Shown: positions 45,202-54,094, counted from the stretch's first letter. The stretch: 64,000 nt of DNA from Cellulomonas pakistanensis (GCF_016862755.1 NZ_BONO01000016.1:1-64000); one strand, 5' to 3'. A program made the numbers and translations. The notes: generated from the sequence alone by a model not told the origin.

Positions 45202-45510
45202 ATGTCGCCGCACCCCGACGCCGCGCCCCCGGCCGAGCACGAGCCCGCACCGCCGCCGCCCGCCGGCCCGCTGCCGCCCGCCGACGAGCTGCCGGTGCAC
45301 GAGGAGCGCCACCGGGACGGGAGCCTGCGCGCCCGCGGCCCGCTGCTCGGCGACGACCCGCACGGGTACTGGGAGTGGTACCGGCTGGACGGCTCGATCA
45401 TGCGGTCGGGCTCCTTCGACCGGGGGGTGCAGGTCGGCGCGTGGACGACGTACGACCGCGCCGGGCGGCCGTACAAGGTGACGCAGATGGACCGACCTGC
45501 GGCGTCGTGA
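45202..45510 (+). CDS. small MORN/YwqK-like protein
   Basis: A 102-residue soluble protein. After a Pro/Ala-rich start (1-35) there are two and a half MORN_2-type strands: HRDGSLRARGPLL, HGYWEWYRLDGSIMRSGSF and QVGAWTTYDRAGRPYKV. These repeats occur in YwqK-type proteins and in many uncharacterised small proteins. The ATG at 45202 is favoured over one three codons earlier because GGGAGG then has nine bases of spacing. It is divergent from kdpD. The role is unknown. Confidence 0.75.
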   Translation: MSPHPDAAPPAEHEPAPPPPAGPLPPADELPVHEERHRDGSLRARGPLLGDDPHGYWEWYRLDGSIMRSGSFDRGVQVGAWTTYDRAGRPYKVTQMDRPAAS

Positions 45511-45559
45511 GGCGGAGCACCGCGGCGCGCTGCGGGGTCGCGAACCGCGGCGCGCCCCC

Positions 45560-48190
45560 TCACGCGACCGGCCAGGCCGCGTCGTCGTCCTCCGCCGCGT
45601 CGAGGGCGCGCCGCAGCCGCGCCCGGTGGGCGACCACCCCGACCCCCGCGACGACCAGCACCAGGGCCGCGCCGCTGAGCAGGGCGCCGTCCGCACCCGT
45701 GACGGCGAGCGGCTGCTCGGGCTCCGGCGCGGGCGCCTGCGGCTCGGGCGCCGCGACGGTCAGCGTCTCGGCCGGGTCGCCGCACGTGCCGGCGGACAGC
45801 GGCGTCCCGTCCGCGGCCGTCGTCCGCTCCACGAACCCGTAGGTCCCGGGCGCGGTCGTCGGGTACCGGCCCGTGACGTACTCGCCCGCGCCCCGCCCGA
45901 GCGGGATCGGCTCGGAGGTCCAGACCGGGTCCGCGCAGACGAGCTCCTCGCCCTCCGGCGTGTGGAACAGGTCGACGACCGTCGTGGCGCCCGCGGGGAC
46001 GGTCCCGCTGACGACGACCACGTCCCACAGGTCGTCGCCGACCACCGGCTCGCCCTCCCCGACCGCAGCCGCCCCGCCGTCCACGCCGGCGCCCGCCCGG
46101 GCCTCGGTCCGCACCGCGAGGTCCGGCGTGACGAGCGTCGTCTCGTACGGCAGACCGCAGGTGCCGGTGTGCCGGACGGTGCCGTCCTCGGCGAGGAGCG
46201 TCTCGACCCAGGACACGGCCCCGGCCCGGTCGGGGGCGGGCGCCGGCCCGGAGTCGTACAGCCCGGCCCCGGCGACCGGCACCGCGTCCGACGTCCACAG
46301 CAGCGCGTCCTCGTCGCACACGGGGTCGGCGTCCGGGTCCTGCGGGCCGTACGCCCGGAACACCAGGTGGTCGCCCGGGTCGGTGGCGCCGGTGACCAGC
46401 GCGACGTCGTGCATGCTGCCGCCCGTGGTGGTCGTCGCCCGGGCGCGCGTCACGACCGACGGCGGGACGACGACCTCGGGCGGGCCCGGTACGTAGAAGG
46501 CCTCGCGCGGGTCGTCGAACGGGCTGACGAACGCGTCCACCCGGTCGTCCCCCGCGAACGCGTAGACGAACACGAAGTAGTCGCCGCCCGGGTGGGTCGC
46601 CCGGGCCGGGGCGACGACGGGGTGCGCGTCGTCGTACCCGACGTCGAACGAGCCGTTGACCGCGGCGACCGTGTCGGTCCAGTGCACCGGCGTGCCCTCG
46701 GGGACCTCGGCGGTCGTCGGCAGCGCGGCCAGCGGCCCGTAGACGGTGACGGTCGCCTCGCCGAGGTCGGCCGCCCAGTCGCCGAGCCCGCCGAACCCGC
46801 CGTGGTCGTCGGGGTACCCGGTGACGGTGATCCGGTCGAAGGCGCGCCCGCCGGGGACCACGTTGAACTCGCGGGTCTGCGACTCGTGCGCCAGGTCGAA
46901 CCGGTTCACCGCCGTCTCGACCTGCTCGAACCACGGCGCCGCGAAGTCCTCGCGCACGTACTCGGCGAACGGACCGGCGTCCGCCCGGCGGATCGTCACG
47001 ACGGCGGTGTAGAACCCGTTGCCGGTGGCGCGCACGGCGCCCGTGGTCGCGGTGGTCCCGGGGCCGCGCGCTACCACGCGCTCGACCCCCGCGACCGGTG
47101 CTCCCGCAGGCGCCGCCGCCGCCTGGGGCTGCGGGCTGTCGTACGGCCCGTACCAGGTGACGTCCGCCGGCAGCGCCACCGGGACGCCGTCGAGCTCGAC
47201 CCACGTGTCGCCGGGCGCCGCGGTGAACGTCACGACGTCGACGAGCGGGTCGCCGTCGGCCACCACGGTGTCGCGCACGCTGGTCGTCGCGCGCGGGCGG
47301 AAGTCCTTCACCACCTCGAACGGCTCGCCGGGGACGGTGATCTCCGCGATGTCGTGCGCGGGCCGGTTGCCGTAGGTGAGCTGGTCCTGCCGGTTCGACG
47401 GCAGCTCGACGACGGTCACGGTGGTGCGCGGCGCGTCCGGGAACACGATCGAGTACCCCACGGTGCCGTTGCCCGTGGCGGTCCAGGCGAGCGCGACCGG
47501 CGAGCCCGCGGTCGTCCCGGTGTACGTGCGGGTCCCCGAGGCGTCGAGGACCGCGGGCCCGGTCAGCGTCACGGTGAACGACGCGCCGACGACCGGCCTC
47601 CCGGCCGCCGACCGGAGCTCGATCCCGCGGATCTCCCCCGTCCGGCCGCCCGACCCGGACACGGTCCCGGCGGCACCCGCCCACGGGCCCGCCTCGGCGG
47701 CCGCCTCCGCCATGATCTGCGCCGCGCGGTCCTTCACGGCCTGCGGCGTGGCGTCGGCCAGCAGCACCTTGACCGCGGCGACGTCGCCGCCCGCGACGAA
47801 CCCCGGCCGCTCGTGCCGCTGGTGGATCTCGTACCCGAGGGCGGCCTGCGTGAGGTCGTCGGTCGCCCACCGGTGCCGGGCGAGCGCGGCGCCGAGCTGC
47901 GGGTCGTCGACGTGCGCGAGACCCTGCGGCGCGTCCGCGGCGCCGGACGCGGCGACCCGCGCCTGGACGCAGTACCCGTGCTCGTCCGACCCGGCGGTCC
48001 CCTCCAACGGGCCGAGCTGGACGGGTCCGTACCCGGCGGGTGTGATGCTGATGCCGGCCGCGGGCGCCGCCGCGACCGCCCGGGCCGGGTCCGGGAGGAG
48101 CAGCAGGGCGGTCGCCGACGCCGCGGCGAGGAGCGCCGCCAGCAGCGCCGAGGTGGCGCGGCGGGCATGCCAAGATGGCCGTGCGTGCAT
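45560..48190 (-). CDS. LAXTG-anchored surface protein with probable thioester domain
   Basis: An 876-residue exported wall protein. The signal peptide (1-38, cleavage near ARAVA) is followed by a domain with GYCVQAR (Cys74) and TQAALGY (Gln115), matching the Cys and Gln motifs of thioester adhesin domains that bond covalently to host or surface amines. Several Ig-like beta domains with valine/threonine-rich strands follow (about 190-830). The end is a sorting signal: LAVTG, a hydrophobic helix and charged RARLRRALDAAEDD tail, the form used by class E sortases. AGGAG precedes the ATG. No sortase or pilus-shaft gene is adjacent. Confidence 0.85.
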   Translation of the reverse strand: MHARPSWHARRATSALLAALLAAASATALLLLPDPARAVAAAPAAGISITPAGYGPVQLGPLEGTAGSDEHGYCVQARVAASGAADAPQGLAHVDDPQLGAALARHRWATDDLTQAALGYEIHQRHERPGFVAGGDVAAVKVLLADATPQAVKDRAAQIMAEAAAEAGPWAGAAGTVSGSGGRTGEIRGIELRSAAGRPVVGASFTVTLTGPAVLDASGTRTYTGTTAGSPVALAWTATGNGTVGYSIVFPDAPRTTVTVVELPSNRQDQLTYGNRPAHDIAEITVPGEPFEVVKDFRPRATTSVRDTVVADGDPLVDVVTFTAAPGDTWVELDGVPVALPADVTWYGPYDSPQPQAAAAPAGAPVAGVERVVARGPGTTATTGAVRATGNGFYTAVVTIRRADAGPFAEYVREDFAAPWFEQVETAVNRFDLAHESQTREFNVVPGGRAFDRITVTGYPDDHGGFGGLGDWAADLGEATVTVYGPLAALPTTAEVPEGTPVHWTDTVAAVNGSFDVGYDDAHPVVAPARATHPGGDYFVFVYAFAGDDRVDAFVSPFDDPREAFYVPGPPEVVVPPSVVTRARATTTTGGSMHDVALVTGATDPGDHLVFRAYGPQDPDADPVCDEDALLWTSDAVPVAGAGLYDSGPAPAPDRAGAVSWVETLLAEDGTVRHTGTCGLPYETTLVTPDLAVRTEARAGAGVDGGAAAVGEGEPVVGDDLWDVVVVSGTVPAGATTVVDLFHTPEGEELVCADPVWTSEPIPLGRGAGEYVTGRYPTTAPGTYGFVERTTAADGTPLSAGTCGDPAETLTVAAPEPQAPAPEPEQPLAVTGADGALLSGAALVLVVAGVGVVAHRARLRRALDAAEDDDAAWPVA

Positions 48191-48522
48191 GTCAGGTCTC
48201 CTGAGGATCTGTCGAGCGGGCACGAGGGGTCCGGTGTGCCAGCACCGGGCCTCTCCCCGGGACGGACGGGCGAGCGCGGCTGAGTGCCCGACCCTAGCCA
48301 GGCCCTTGAGGCCGCTGACCAGCCCCGCTCGGCCGCCTGTGGACGCCCGCCCGCGCGCCGGCCCCGCCACGCCGCGCGTCCACCGCGCGTCCGCCGCGCG
48401 TCCGCCGCCTGGGTGCTGCCACCCAGGCCCGACCCGCGCCGCTCGCGATGCGCTCACGCGCCCCCGGCCGCGACCGATCGTCTCGGTATCCGCGCACGCC
48501 GACCCACGACAGGGACGCCCCC
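48191..48522. other. intergenic region with short tandem repeat
   Basis: A 332-bp gap between the divergent surface protein and LuxR-like genes. The only structure seen is three 11-bp units (CCGCGCGTCCA/G) at 48372-48404. No confident promoter hexamers were found. Confidence 0.5.
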
Positions 48523-48762
48523 ATGCACACCACCGACCTCAGCCCGACCGACGCCGCGAGCGAGGTCGTCGACCTGCTGAGCCCGCGCGAGCTCGTCGTG
48601 CTCGCGGAGCTCACGAGCGACGACTCGCTCGAGGACATCGCGCGCCGCCAGTTCGTCTCCCGCAACACCGTGAAGTCCCAGGTCCGGTCGATCTACCGCA
48701 AGATCGGCGCGTCGACCCGGGACGAGGCGGTCGCCTGGGCGCGGTCCGCCGGCCTCTGCTGA
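48523..48762 (+). CDS. stand-alone LuxR-type HTH protein
   Basis: A 79-residue protein that is little more than a LuxR/GerE DNA-binding domain: LLSPRELVVLAELTSDDSLEDIARRQFVSRNTVKSQVRSIYRKIGASTRDEAVAWA contains all four helices, with the recognition helix at SRNTVKSQVRSIY. There is no receiver or sensor domain, so it may act constitutively or through a partner. A weak AGGGA is the only ribosome site, and an ATG 25 codons upstream is less likely. It could control the divergent surface protein; this is inference from position. Confidence 0.85.
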   Translation: MHTTDLSPTDAASEVVDLLSPRELVVLAELTSDDSLEDIARRQFVSRNTVKSQVRSIYRKIGASTRDEAVAWARSAGLC

Positions 48763-48858
48763 GCACACCCGGCGCCCACCGCCGGCGCGCCCCCGCACGC
48801 CTCGGCGCACTCGCGACCACGTCGGGCACGGCGCCCGGCGGGGTGGAGGTGGTGGCGC

Positions 48859-49875
48859 GTGACCGTGTTCTGGCCGGCCCTGGTCGTCGGCGTCCTCGCG
48901 GTTCTCGGCGGCGTCGCGCTGCTCCGGCACCGTGAGGAGGTCGCGCGGTTCGACGCCGACCTCCAGCGGCAGACCTTCGGCGACGGCGCGGCCGCCGAGC
49001 AGCCCGGACCGCCGGCCACGGCCCGACCGTGGCTCGCCCACCCGGGCCGCGCCTCGGGGTCAGCCCTCCGCGAGCACCCAGCCCGGCTCGACCGAGCCCG
49101 CCGGCAGCGCGACCTCGCCCCACTCGCCGACCGCCACGGTCAGGTCCGCGTCCGGCGCCGTGGCGTCCGGCAGCGCGACCACCGACGTGGCCGGCACGTA
49201 GTCCATCGTGCACGGGCCGTCCCCGGGCTCGGCGAACGTCACGCGCACGACGCCGTCGCCGTCCGCCGAGGCCTCCGGGTCGGCGACCTGCGGGCAGGTG
49301 CTGGACCCCCAGGTGACGACGTAGAGCAGGGTGTCGTCCGACGTCCGCGCGGCGCCGGCGGCGGCGTCCACCGGCGGCGCGTCCAGCCCGTCGGGCAGCC
49401 CGACCACCGACGACCCGGCGACGAGCTCGAGCGTCCCGGTCGGCGCCGGCGTGGGCGTGGCGGGCTCGGTCGTGGGGTCCCCGCTCGTGCCGGGGTCCGC
49501 CGAGGCGCACGCGGCGAGCAGCGCGACGGCCCCGAGGGCGGCGGCGCCGCGCAGCGCGCGACGGGAGGTCGGGGCGGGCGCCACGGACGAGGCGGGCACC
49601 GCGGCTGCGCCGGCCGCGGCGGGGTCGTGGGTCGTCGGTCGAGTGGGCATGGGGTGCTCCGATGTCCGGCTGCTGGTGACGTGCGGCCCCGCGCTGCGGC
49701 TGTCGCCCGCGACCGCACCTCGAGGTTAGCGCCGCCGCTCCGCAGGAGGCCGGGACCACGTGCGGGACCGCCTGCGGCGCCGCGGATCCGCAGCCGTCCG
49801 CCGTCTCCGTCGATCCGCCGCTTTCGCGTAGGTGCTCACGCGATTCGAGGGGATCTGGGGGGCGAGTACTCATGA
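48859..49875 (+). CDS. small membrane protein lacking a nearby stop codon
   Basis: The GTG at 48859 has an excellent GGAGGTGGTGGCGC ribosome site. The first 66 codons look real: a membrane helix (WPALVVGVLAVLGGVALL, about 5-22) and an acidic tail (REEVARFDADLQRQTFGDG). The frame then runs on, antisense to a lipoprotein gene, to a stop at 49875, which would give 338 residues. The part after about residue 66 has shadow-like Arg/Ala/Gly composition and overlaps a credible gene, so the true end is probably near 49060 and the stop has been lost or shifted by an indel. The function is unknown. Confidence 0.45.
   Translation: MTVFWPALVVGVLAVLGGVALLRHREEVARFDADLQRQTFGDGAAAEQPGPPATARPWLAHPGRASGSALREHPARLDRARRQRDLAPLADRHGQVRVRRRGVRQRDHRRGRHVVHRARAVPGLGERHAHDAVAVRRGLRVGDLRAGAGPPGDDVEQGVVRRPRGAGGGVHRRRVQPVGQPDHRRPGDELERPGRRRRGRGGLGRGVPARAGVRRGARGEQRDGPEGGGAAQRATGGRGGRHGRGGHRGCAGRGGVVGRRSSGHGVLRCPAAGDVRPRAAAVARDRTSRLAPPLRRRPGPRAGPPAAPRIRSRPPSPSIRRFRVGAHAIRGDLGGEYS
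49060..49650 (-). CDS. hypothetical lipoprotein
   Basis: Encodes 196 residues. After a long cytoplasmic-like lead (1-28) comes a twin-Arg hydrophobic segment (SRRALRGAAALGAVALLAACAS) with lipobox LLAAC. The mature part is a Thr/Pro linker and a small beta domain with two Cys (SSTCPQVADP and DGPCTMDYVP) likely to form a disulfide, ending WVLAEG. It resembles many uncharacterised actinobacterial lipoproteins. No partner is obvious. The long lead raises the chance that the true start lies further in. Confidence 0.75.
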   Translation of the reverse strand: MPTRPTTHDPAAAGAAAVPASSVAPAPTSRRALRGAAALGAVALLAACASADPGTSGDPTTEPATPTPAPTGTLELVAGSSVVGLPDGLDAPPVDAAAGAARTSDDTLLYVVTWGSSTCPQVADPEASADGDGVVRVTFAEPGDGPCTMDYVPATSVVALPDATAPDADLTVAVGEWGEVALPAGSVEPGWVLAEG

Positions 49876-49963
49876 ATCAGCACGCGAATCGCGCACGAGC
49901 GGGCCCGCAACCCGCCCGCCCCGGTCCGCGCGCGGCACGTACCGACGCACCCGGAGCACACGG
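49651..49963. other. intergenic region with 9-bp inverted repeat
   Basis: A 313-bp gap ahead of the Lsr2-like gene. CGCGATTCG (49839-49847) and CGAATCGCG (49885-49893) are perfect inverted arms 37 bp apart, and each is preceded by CA, so CACGCGATTCG and CACGCGAATCG also form a near direct repeat. The stretch between them is relatively AT-rich and contains GAGTACTCATGAATC. A regulator binding as two dimers is plausible. Confidence 0.45.
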
Positions 49964-50449
49964 ATGACCCGATCAGACGAACCCGGCGATCCCCCGCCCG
50001 CGTCCGACGGGTGGAGCACGTGGCCGGACGACGCGGGCTGCGGTCCGCCGGTCGAGGAGCCCGACCCCGTCGCCGCCCCGGCGGCGCACCCGGAGCCCGC
50101 CTCCGTCCCCGACCCCGCGGCCGTGCAGGCCGCGCTCGACACCCTCGCGCGCTGGATCCGGGCCGGGCGGACGATCATCTGCCCGGGCGAGCCCGGCGGC
50201 GATCCCCCCGCGAGCGCAGACCGCGGTGACCCGAGCGGGCCCGGATCGCCGGACGTCGCGGGCACCGCGCCCGACCCCGAGCCCGCCGCGCCCGCGCCCG
50301 AGACCGCCGCCGACCTCGACCTCGTCCCACGCGCCGAGCCCGCCGCCGTCCGGATCTGGGCGCGCGAGCACGGCTTCCGCGTCGCCGAGCGCGGGCGCCT
50401 CCCGGTCGCGGTGGTGCACGCCTACGTCGCCTCGCACCGCGCGGGCTGA
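49964..50449 (+). CDS. Lsr2-type DNA-binding domain protein
   Basis: A 161-residue acidic, Pro-rich protein whose last 35 residues, VRIWAREHGFRVAERGRLPVAVVHAYVA, match the C-terminal DNA-binding domain of Lsr2, with the RGR minor-groove hook. The Lsr2 N-terminal dimerisation domain is replaced by a long disordered region with a short helix (AAVQAALDTLARWIRAGRTI, about 55-74). It may bind AT-rich DNA such as horizontally gained genes. CGGAGC precedes the ATG. It lies 25 bp upstream of the prepilin peptidase and is probably co-transcribed, hinting at pilus gene control. Confidence 0.75.
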   Translation: MTRSDEPGDPPPASDGWSTWPDDAGCGPPVEEPDPVAAPAAHPEPASVPDPAAVQAALDTLARWIRAGRTIICPGEPGGDPPASADRGDPSGPGSPDVAGTAPDPEPAAPAPETAADLDLVPRAEPAAVRIWAREHGFRVAERGRLPVAVVHAYVASHRAG

Positions 50450-50474
50450 CCACGACCCCGTCCCGAGGAGCCCC

Positions 50475-51269
50475 GTGCCCCCCACCGCCGCCCTCGCCCT
50501 CGCCGCCGCCGTCCTCGGCCTGGCGATCGGCTCGTTCCTCAACGTCGTCATCTGGCGGGTCCCGCGCGGCGGGTCCGTCACCGGCCCGCCGTCGGAGTGC
50601 CCGGCGTGCGGCGCGCGCATCCGGCCGCGGGACAACGTCCCGGTCGTGTCCTGGCTCCTGCTCCGAGCACGGTGCCGGGACTGCGCAGCCCCGATCAGCG
50701 CCCGGTACCCGCTGGTCGAGGCGGGCACAGCCGCGCTGTTCGCCGCCGCTGCCGCGTTGGTCGGCCCGTCGTGGGCGCTGCCGGCCGTGCTGTACCTCGC
50801 GGCCGTGGCGGTCGCCCTGGCGCTCATCGACGTGGACGTGCACCGACTGCCCGACGTCATCGTGCTGCCCTCGTACCCCGTGCTCGCGGTGCTGCTCGCC
50901 CTCGCGGCGTGGAACCCCGGCGGCACGTCCGACTGGGGCGCGCTGCTGCGGGCCGGGGTCGCCGGCGTGGCGCTGCTGACGTTCTACCTCGCCGCGGCCC
51001 TGGCGTACCCGGCGGGCATGGGCCTCGGCGACGTGAAGCTGGCGGGAGTGCTCGGCCTGGTGCTCGGCTGGTTCGGCTGGGACGCGCTCGTGGTGGGCGG
51101 GTTCGCGGCGTTCCTGCTGGGCGGCGTGTACGCGGCGGTGCTGGTCGTCCTGGGGCGCGCGGGTCGCGGGTCGGGCATCCCGTTCGGCCCGTGGATGCTC
51201 GCCGGCGCGTTCGTCGGGATCGCCGTCGGTGACCCGGTCGGTGCCTGGTACGTCGGTCTGCTCGGCTGA
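50475..51269 (+). CDS. pilD: prepilin peptidase/N-methyltransferase
   Basis: A 264-residue membrane aspartic protease that cleaves type IV prepilins and methylates the new N-terminus. The cytoplasmic zinc loop has CPACG and CRDC, the catalytic Asp residues are in ALIDVDVHRLPD and GMGLGDVKLAG, and eight membrane helices fit the profile. The GTG at 50475 with CGAGGAG starts at the first helix (GLAIGSFLNVVIWR, the usual beginning); the open frame upstream is not homologous. It is convergent with the pilus operon (18 bp) whose pilins it would process. Confidence 0.95.
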   Translation: MPPTAALALAAAVLGLAIGSFLNVVIWRVPRGGSVTGPPSECPACGARIRPRDNVPVVSWLLLRARCRDCAAPISARYPLVEAGTAALFAAAAALVGPSWALPAVLYLAAVAVALALIDVDVHRLPDVIVLPSYPVLAVLLALAAWNPGGTSDWGALLRAGVAGVALLTFYLAAALAYPAGMGLGDVKLAGVLGLVLGWFGWDALVVGGFAAFLLGGVYAAVLVVLGRAGRGSGIPFGPWMLAGAFVGIAVGDPVGAWYVGLLG

Positions 51270-51287
51270 CCTCCCGGACGCCCGTGC

Positions 51288-53327
51288 TCAGCCGGCCCTC
51301 AGCTCCGACACCGCCCGCACCTGCCAGGCCGTGCCCAGCAGCGGGGCGAGGTACGGCGGCACCGCGCTCGCCAGGGCGGGGTCGTGCACGATCGTCGGGT
51401 AGCCGGCCCCGTCCCCCGTGGCCGCCGCGGGACCCAGCGCGCCCGCGTACCGCTGCGCGAGCGAGCCGTGCACGACGACGTCGAACGCGCCGGCCGCCCC
51501 GCCGTGGTGCTGCACGCGGAGGGTGCCGGAGAGCGCCTGGACGACGGCCTGCACCTGCACACCCGGGCCCGCCGCGGGGTCGGGGTGGGGCGCACCCGTC
51601 GCCTGGTCGCTGTACCGGTGCGGCCACGAGTCGAACCAGCTGCCCACGCGGCTCTCCGTGTCGTCCGCCGGCGCGCGCACGGGGGCCTCGCCGATCGTCA
51701 ACCCGAAGTCCCACCGCGCGTCGGCGGCGTCCGTGCCCTCCCCGGCGAGGTCCGCCAGCACGGGGTGCATCACCTCGACGTCCCGGCCCGCCACGACGCC
51801 CAGCAGGCACTCGGTGCCCACCTCGCCGCACGCGTCGCCCGGCCCCGCGCCGGTGCGCAGCACGTCGCCCGTGACCACCACGGACTCCTGCGCCACGAAC
51901 GTGACCCCGCCTCCGCCGTCGTCCGCACCGGGCGAGAACTGCCCCTCCACGTAGAGGTTCCCGTACCGCGCCCACTTGGTCGTGCGGGTCTGCTCGGGGT
52001 CGACCGCACCGGTCAGCCAGTCGCCCCCGGGCGCCAGCGCGGGGTCGGGCGTCGACCCGTAGGCCCCGATCGGCAGCCGTCCGTAGCGGTCGTCACCGCC
52101 GACCTGCTGGTCGACCGTGTCCAGCGGCGTGTCGACCGCCCACGACCCGGCGGCCGTCGCGTACTCCAGCGGCGTGGTCCAGACCACGACCGCGAGCCCG
52201 TCGGGCACGCCCACCGACCCCGTCCCGCAGGTCGGCAGCACCCCGTCGGGCCCGGGGACCGCGACGGTGGCCCCGCGCGCGGCGGCGGCCGCGGTGCCCG
52301 GGGACCACACGCGCATGGACTTGCCCTCGCCGACGATGCGCGTCGCGCCGTAGTAGTGGCAGCCCGGTACGTCCGCGTACAGCGTCGCGATCCCGTGGGG
52401 CAGGCCCGACCACGACCGTCGCACCGGCGCCCAGCCGCCCAGCAGCTCGTCGACCCGCCCGGCCGCCGCGTCGCCCCCGGCGTCCGTGCCGACGCACCCC
52501 GCCCACGAGCCCGTGTCGTCGTCCTCAGGGCCGCAGCGCTGGTCCGCCGTGGCGTACTCGCCGTCGACCAGGGCGGCGTCGGCCCCCGGGCCCGCCTCGG
52601 CGCCCAGCACGAGCCGGTCCTGGGTCAGCACGGCACCGGTGATCGAGTCGCCGGGCGCCAGCACGCCCACGTTGGGGCACTCGTCGGTGCGGTCCGCGGC
52701 CCGCAGGACCGCGCCGGCGCCGCAGCCGTCGGGCAGGTCCGTCGCTTGGCCGAGCGCGCGCCGGCCCTCGGCCCACGTCGTCGGCTCGACGAGGTCCGTC
52801 TCCTGGTGGAGCGCGTAGTCCGCGGTGGACTCGCGGGCGAACCGCACCTCGAGGACCCGCTCGACGGAGCCCGCGCGCCCGGTCACGGTCAGGGTCAGCG
52901 AGCTCGCCCACAGGTCGTCGAGCTCGGCGGGCGCGGTCGTCACCTCGTAGTGGTACGCGGGCGACGTCGCCGGGTCGTCCCCGTCGGCCACCGGCGCCCA
53001 GCCGGTCTCCCCCGCCGGCCACGGGCAGGCGTGGGGCAGCACGCCCGGGTCCTGCCCGACCTGCGCGGGATCGCCGCAGTCGACGTCGAGCCAGGAGGTC
53101 GGGTCCGCGAGCAGCCGCTGCTCGTAGTCGGCGGCCCCCGCCTCCGCGGCCGCGCCCGCCTGCGCCCAGTGCAGGTGCCGAGCAGCGGGTCGGACGGCGT
53201 TCGAGGCGTAGACGGACGTCACCATCACGAGCGCCGTCAGCGCGAGGAACGTGAACAGGACGCTGACGGCGGACAGCCCGGCGTCGCGCTGCCCGTGGTC
53301 GCCCGCCCGGGCACGTCGTCGTCGCAT
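51288..53327 (-). CDS. PilX-like large pilus-associated protein
   Basis: A 679-residue exported protein, last in the pilus operon. A basic start is followed by one hydrophobic helix (about 20-44, VSVLFTFLALTALVMVTSVYAS) resembling the N-terminus of PilX-type minor components. The +5 Glu of true prepilins is absent (GLSAVS). The long outer part is beta-rich with several Cys pairs and a repetitive SITGAVLTQDRLVL / SVVVTGDVLRTG pattern. It may sit at the pilus tip or base. GGAGGAGG precedes the ATG. It lies 47 bp after the PilW-like gene. Confidence 0.75.
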   Translation of the reverse strand: MRRRRARAGDHGQRDAGLSAVSVLFTFLALTALVMVTSVYASNAVRPAARHLHWAQAGAAAEAGAADYEQRLLADPTSWLDVDCGDPAQVGQDPGVLPHACPWPAGETGWAPVADGDDPATSPAYHYEVTTAPAELDDLWASSLTLTVTGRAGSVERVLEVRFARESTADYALHQETDLVEPTTWAEGRRALGQATDLPDGCGAGAVLRAADRTDECPNVGVLAPGDSITGAVLTQDRLVLGAEAGPGADAALVDGEYATADQRCGPEDDDTGSWAGCVGTDAGGDAAAGRVDELLGGWAPVRRSWSGLPHGIATLYADVPGCHYYGATRIVGEGKSMRVWSPGTAAAAARGATVAVPGPDGVLPTCGTGSVGVPDGLAVVVWTTPLEYATAAGSWAVDTPLDTVDQQVGGDDRYGRLPIGAYGSTPDPALAPGGDWLTGAVDPEQTRTTKWARYGNLYVEGQFSPGADDGGGGVTFVAQESVVVTGDVLRTGAGPGDACGEVGTECLLGVVAGRDVEVMHPVLADLAGEGTDAADARWDFGLTIGEAPVRAPADDTESRVGSWFDSWPHRYSDQATGAPHPDPAAGPGVQVQAVVQALSGTLRVQHHGGAAGAFDVVVHGSLAQRYAGALGPAAATGDGAGYPTIVHDPALASAVPPYLAPLLGTAWQVRAVSELRAG

Positions 53328-53374
53328 CGAGGTCCTCCTCCGGGGTCCGAGGCCGGGTGCGGGCGCCGCGCCGG

Positions 53375-54094
53375 TCACCGCACCAGCCCGTAGGGCACGA
53401 CCCGCGCCGCGAACCGGGTGGGCGCGCCGCCGGTCGACGGGTCCTGCTGCACGACGAGGGCGACCTCGACGGCGCGCACGCGGTGCGGCTCGTCGGTCAC
53501 GGCGCCCTCGGCGTCGAGGTACGTGAAGAGCGGCTCCGTGCCGTCGTTCCGGACCGCGCGCGCGAGCACGAGGGTCCGCACCCGCCCGTCGCACGCCGGC
53601 GAGCCGTCGTCGTCCGCGCAGTAGGTGTCCCGGGTGCCCTCGACCGGCCGACGCACCGTCTGCGAGAGCACCCCGTCCGCGAGCACGAGCTCCACCCGGG
53701 ACGGGCCCGCGGCACCACCCGGGTCGTCGAGGTCCGCGTACAGGACCATCGTGCCCGGCCCGGCCTCCGCGAACGCGGCTCGCTCCCGGCCGCCGAGCGT
53801 CGTCGGCACCGCGGCCCGCGTCACCGCGCGGTCGATCTGCTCGAGGGCGTAGCTGCCCTCCGCGGTGTCGTCGACCCGGTCCCGGGCCGCGCCGTCCGAG
53901 CGGTGGATCCCCGCGGTCAGCGTCGCGACGCCCATCAGGATGATGCCGAACACCGTCATCGCGACGACCAGCTCGGTGAGGGTGACGCCGGCGTCCGGCA
54001 CCCCGGCGCCCCACGCCCGGGTCCCGGGCCGGCGACCCGCGGGGTGCCGGCGTCGAGCCGCCCACCCGCGCCGGGCCGCGCACCTGCGACTCAT
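53375..54094 (-). CDS. PilW-like minor prepilin
   Basis: A 239-residue minor pilin. A 42-residue basic leader precedes the cleavage/methylation site G|VTLTELVVAMTVFGIIL, with Glu at +5 and a hydrophobic helix. The globular part has one Cys pair (TYCADDDGSPACDG). Minor pilins of this class prime assembly of the fibre. ATG overlaps the upstream stop as ATGA. The long Arg-rich leader is unusual; most leaders are under 20 residues, so a start further in is possible. Confidence 0.82.
   Translation of the reverse strand: MSRRCAARRGWAARRRHPAGRRPGTRAWGAGVPDAGVTLTELVVAMTVFGIILMGVATLTAGIHRSDGAARDRVDDTAEGSYALEQIDRAVTRAAVPTTLGGRERAAFAEAGPGTMVLYADLDDPGGAAGPSRVELVLADGVLSQTVRRPVEGTRDTYCADDDGSPACDGRVRTLVLARAVRNDGTEPLFTYLDAEGAVTDEPHRVRAVEVALVVQQDPSTGGAPTRFAARVVPYGLVR

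Noticed and set aside
49839-49893. Inverted repeat as a plasmid or chromosomal origin
   Set aside because: Two short arms only, with no DnaA-box cluster, iterons or replication gene nearby.
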